Part shown: one piece after another, positions 14,220 through 16,217 of the stretch
Numbering within the stretch: position 1 is the first letter of the stretch
Layout of the letters: each line of letters starts with the position of its first letter
From: DAOTYX01 sp034434635
GTDB taxonomy: Bacteria; Chloroflexota; Anaerolineae; B4-G1; DUEL01
Length of the DNA stretch: 16,217 bases
NCBI GenBank assembly: GCA_034434635.1
Contig: DAOTYX010000033.1
Span: 1-16,217 of the forward strand
Direction of reading: 5' to 3'
Position numbers and translations under genes: made by a program
Notes under the pieces: model-generated
What the model was told of the DNA's origin: nothing
What the model saw: the letters and a program-made list of their open reading frames with translations, nothing else
The model's database searches: none

Positions 14220-16028
14220 ATGAAACGCAAGATCATGATCTGGAGCGTGTTGACACTCGCGGTGCTGCTCCTGGGAATCGCATCCCAATGGACCAGCGCC
14301 GCGCCATTGGCCCAGCAGCAAAACCTGCTGGTCAATCCCGGCTTCGAGGGGATCAACTGCCCGTCATCAGGTTGGTGCCCCGATAACTACACGCGCGACA
14401 CGTTCACCGGTGCACAGTACGGGGAGATCTACACCCCGCAGGGCTGGGTCACCTTCTGGAGCGAGGGGGTGAACCCCGTTGACGGGCGGCATTACGGGCG
14501 GCCAGAGTGCAAGGTCATCCCTAACGCGCCACCGTTTGTGGGTCCGCCAGCACGGGTGCGCAGCGGTAACTACGCCATCATGCAGTTCGGCTTCTGGCGC
14601 TCCATTGACTCCGGCGTCTACCAGACCGTCTCCAACCTCTCCCCCGGCGCGACGGTGCAGGCCTCCGCCTACGCCCACACCTGGACCTGCAACGACGACC
14701 AGCATGGAGCGATGTCGTGCGACAACCCGGACGATCCCAATGTGGTCTTCCGCGTGGGGATTGACCCCAACGGCGGCACCGATCCGTGGAGCCCGAATGT
14801 CGTCTGGGCCAGCGGCTTTTCCCGCGATACCTACCGGCTGATCGGCCCGGTGCAGGCGACGGTCGGCGAGAGCGGCCGGGTGACGGTCTTCCTGCGCGCC
14901 ACGGCCAAGTGGCCCTTCAAGCACAACGACGTCTACTGGGACGATGCCGCGCTGGTCTACACCAGCCCGCCGGCCACCGCCACGCCCGCGGTGGCCTTCT
15001 GCAGCGGCCGCACCGGCACCTACTGCGACGGCAACGCGCTGGTGGTGTGCAGCAACGGCACCGAGGTGAGCCGACAGAACTGCGCCAATGGGTGCCAGTC
15101 CATGCCGGCCGGCATGCCCGATGTCTGCGCCAGCGCTGCGACCACGTCGGGCTTCTGCAGCGGCCGCACCGGCACCTACTGCGACGGCAACGCGCTGGTA
15201 GTGTGTACCAACGGCGTGGAGACCCGACGGCAGAACTGCCCCAGCGGCTGTCAGTCCATGCCGTCTGGCGTGCCCGACGTCTGCGTCGGTACCACGCCGT
15301 CCGCGCCAGCAGCCACCGCTACGCCGAGGCCCGAAGGGGCTGTCGTCCACGTTGTCCGGTCTGGTGATACGCTCTCCGCCATCGCCCTGCAGTACGGGGT
15401 GACGGTGGAGCAGATTCGCCAGTTGAACGGGATGGCGCCGGGCGACAACACCATCGTCCCCGGCCAGGAGCTGCTCATCTCCGGCTCGCTGGCGACGCCC
15501 ACACCCACCACGCCAGCGGAGCCGCCGACGCCAACGCCCACCCCCACCCCCCAGACCGGCTCCATCTGCGTGGCCGCTTTCCACGACCGCAACGGGGACA
15601 CTTTCCAGCAATCGGACACGGAGGAGTTGTTGCCCAACGCTGTCTTCAGCGTGGGGGATGCGACCGGCATGGTGGGGCAGTACACGACCGATGGGCTGAG
15701 CGAACCGTATTGCTTCCTGGGCCTGCTGCCCGGAACCTATCGTGTGACGATGCAGCCACCGGTCGGATACACCAACAGTGGGCCGTCCTATATGGCCGTG
15801 GTGCTCAGCGGCCCTGCACAGACCACCCTGGCGATGGGGGCGCAGCGGAGCGGCACGCCGACGGCCGAGGAGACGCCCGGTGCGGTCACCACGCCGACCG
15901 GAGGCGGCGGGGCTTCATCCACCCTGTCCAACGTGCTCCGCTGGGCAGCGCGCATCGGCGGCATCCTGCTGCTGATCGTGGCCATCGGCATCGCCGTGGT
16001 CTTCTTCCTCTCTCGCCGCCCACGCTAG
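14220..16028 (+). CDS. Surface protein: signal peptide, CBM-like domain, two six-Cys modules, LysM, SdrD_B-like domain, C-terminal membrane anchor (paralogue 2)
   Basis: ATG follows GGAGG (14209-14213) by six bases. The 602-residue product begins MKRKIMIWSVLTLAVLLLG with a signal peptide to about residue 28. The CBM-like domain covers about 35-250 (NLLVNPGFEG to YWDDAALVY) and carries extra cysteines absent from paralogue 1. Two six-Cys modules lie at about 260-303 and 312-355, both C-x7-C-x7-C-x10-C-x3-C-x10-C. LysM is at about 374-421 (HVVRSGDTLSAIALQYGVT), and the SdrD_B-like domain at about 446-543 (CVAAFHDRNGDTFQQ). A helix at about 577-597 and SRRPR end the protein. Domain order matches paralogue 1 except for the duplicated cysteine module. 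It is probably an outward-facing, membrane-anchored glycan-binding protein. No enzymatic motif is seen. Confidence 0.86.
   Translation: MKRKIMIWSVLTLAVLLLGIASQWTSAAPLAQQQNLLVNPGFEGINCPSSGWCPDNYTRDTFTGAQYGEIYTPQGWVTFWSEGVNPVDGRHYGRPECKVIPNAPPFVGPPARVRSGNYAIMQFGFWRSIDSGVYQTVSNLSPGATVQASAYAHTWTCNDDQHGAMSCDNPDDPNVVFRVGIDPNGGTDPWSPNVVWASGFSRDTYRLIGPVQATVGESGRVTVFLRATAKWPFKHNDVYWDDAALVYTSPPATATPAVAFCSGRTGTYCDGNALVVCSNGTEVSRQNCANGCQSMPAGMPDVCASAATTSGFCSGRTGTYCDGNALVVCTNGVETRRQNCPSGCQSMPSGVPDVCVGTTPSAPAATATPRPEGAVVHVVRSGDTLSAIALQYGVTVEQIRQLNGMAPGDNTIVPGQELLISGSLATPTPTTPAEPPTPTPTPTPQTGSICVAAFHDRNGDTFQQSDTEELLPNAVFSVGDATGMVGQYTTDGLSEPYCFLGLLPGTYRVTMQPPVGYTNSGPSYMAVVLSGPAQTTLAMGAQRSGTPTAEETPGAVTTPTGGGGASSTLSNVLRWAARIGGILLLIVAIGIAVVFFLSRRPR
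14997..15290 (+). repeat. Tandem duplication of the six-Cys module, 156-bp period
   Basis: The first 47 bases of the module (14997-15043) are identical to 15153-15199, and similarity continues to the end of the module. The period of 156 bases is 52 codons. The sequence identity implies a recent duplication inside paralogue 2. Paralogue 1 has a single module. Confidence 0.88.
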
Positions 16029-16048
16029 TTCCGAGGCCAATGCGAGAC

Positions 16049-16084
16049 AAGGTGCCCGGCACTTCAGAAGTGCCGGGCACCTTT
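16049..16084 (+). terminator. Intrinsic terminator after the LysM gene pair
   Basis: AAGGTGCCCGGCACTT (16049-16064) pairs perfectly with 16068-16083 across the 3-base loop CAG, giving a 16-pair stem 20 bases after the stop codon. The T-run is short (TTT, then GCATT). The stem strength and position still support a terminator. Confidence 0.85.
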
Positions 16085-16093
16085 GCATTCGTC

Positions 16094-16217
16094 GCCGACG
16101 CATCCCTATGCGTCGGCCGCTGGCATCATCCCCAAACCACGCAGCCGACGCATCCCTATGCGTCGGCCGCCAGCATCATCCCCAAACCACGCAGCCGACG
16201 CATCCCTATGCGTCGGC
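16094..16217. repeat. 50-bp tandem array built on the 24-bp palindrome, running off the window
   Basis: Three copies of the palindrome (arms GCCGACGCAT and ATGCGTCGGC, loop CCCT) lie at 16094-16117, 16144-16167 and 16194-16217. The two 26-base intervals are identical except for two adjacent bases (TG versus CA), and share GCATCATCCCCAAACCACGC. The unit is therefore a 50-base tandem repeat. The last visible copy ends at the window edge, so the array may continue. Confidence 0.95.

Noticed and set aside
12416..14356. Long 646-residue open frame on the - strand
   Set aside because: It is antisense to the first LysM gene, has no recognisable domain and arises from GC-rich codon bias. The + strand has a signal peptide, LysM and a promoter.
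14367..15611. Long 414-residue open frame on the - strand
   Set aside because: It is antisense to the second LysM gene and low complexity (Gly/Arg/Ala-rich), with no family resemblance.
16094..16217. CRISPR array (24-bp repeats with 26-bp spacers)
   Set aside because: The two intervals are nearly identical, differing at two adjacent bases, so they are not independent spacers. The repeat is a near-complete palindrome and no cas gene is seen.

Overview
This GC-rich window is most likely from a Chloroflexota bacterium, probably Anaerolineae or a related class. I infer this from style, not from a marker-gene search. Several secreted proteins carry long Thr/Pro linkers and single C-terminal membrane anchors. 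Two envelope proteins end in a short aliphatic-Leu-Pro tail, a feature I associate with this phylum. Housekeeping genes present are rpsT, gyrB and a cinA-like gene. I see no tRNA or rRNA gene, transposase or CRISPR array.

Layout, left to right. (1) 1-2912, + strand: a closely spaced run of a 58-residue two-helix membrane peptide, a 216-residue membrane/coiled-coil protein, a NYN-domain (PIN-like) putative nuclease with a repeat-expanded tail, and a beta-carbonic anhydrase fused to an N-terminal SWIM-type zinc finger. (2) 3082-4889, + strand: a CinA-like protein whose amidase motif has lost its nucleophile, then rpsT with its own promoter, a TTG start and a strong terminator shared with the convergent gene. 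(3) 4954-8679, - strand: gyrB with a structured leader, followed by a secreted beta-helix lipoprotein. (4) 8869-12217, - strand: a glycosyltransferase, an unrecognised 122-residue protein and a subtilisin-like protease, packed as an operon. (5) 12259-16084, + strand: a perfect-consensus promoter driving two tandem paralogous surface proteins. Each has a CBM-like domain, one or two six-cysteine modules, LysM, a SdrD_B-like domain and a C-terminal membrane helix. They end at a strong terminator. (6) 16094-16217: a 50-bp tandem array built on a palindrome.

The most unusual signal links the two ends of the window. The 24-bp palindrome repeated in the right-hand array (10-bp arms, loop CCCT) also sits inside the NYN gene at 1804-1827. 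Its left half is the core of the 18-bp tandem repeat that codes nine S(L/P)VADA hexapeptides there. This suggests a mobile or expanding palindromic repeat that entered a gene and became coding sequence.

Functionally, regions 4 and 5 look like an envelope module: surface glycan synthesis, a secreted protease and cell-wall or glycan-binding membrane-anchored proteins, expressed divergently from one intergenic region. Region 1 mixes membrane, RNA/DNA-processing and CO2/bicarbonate functions, and its shared role is unknown.
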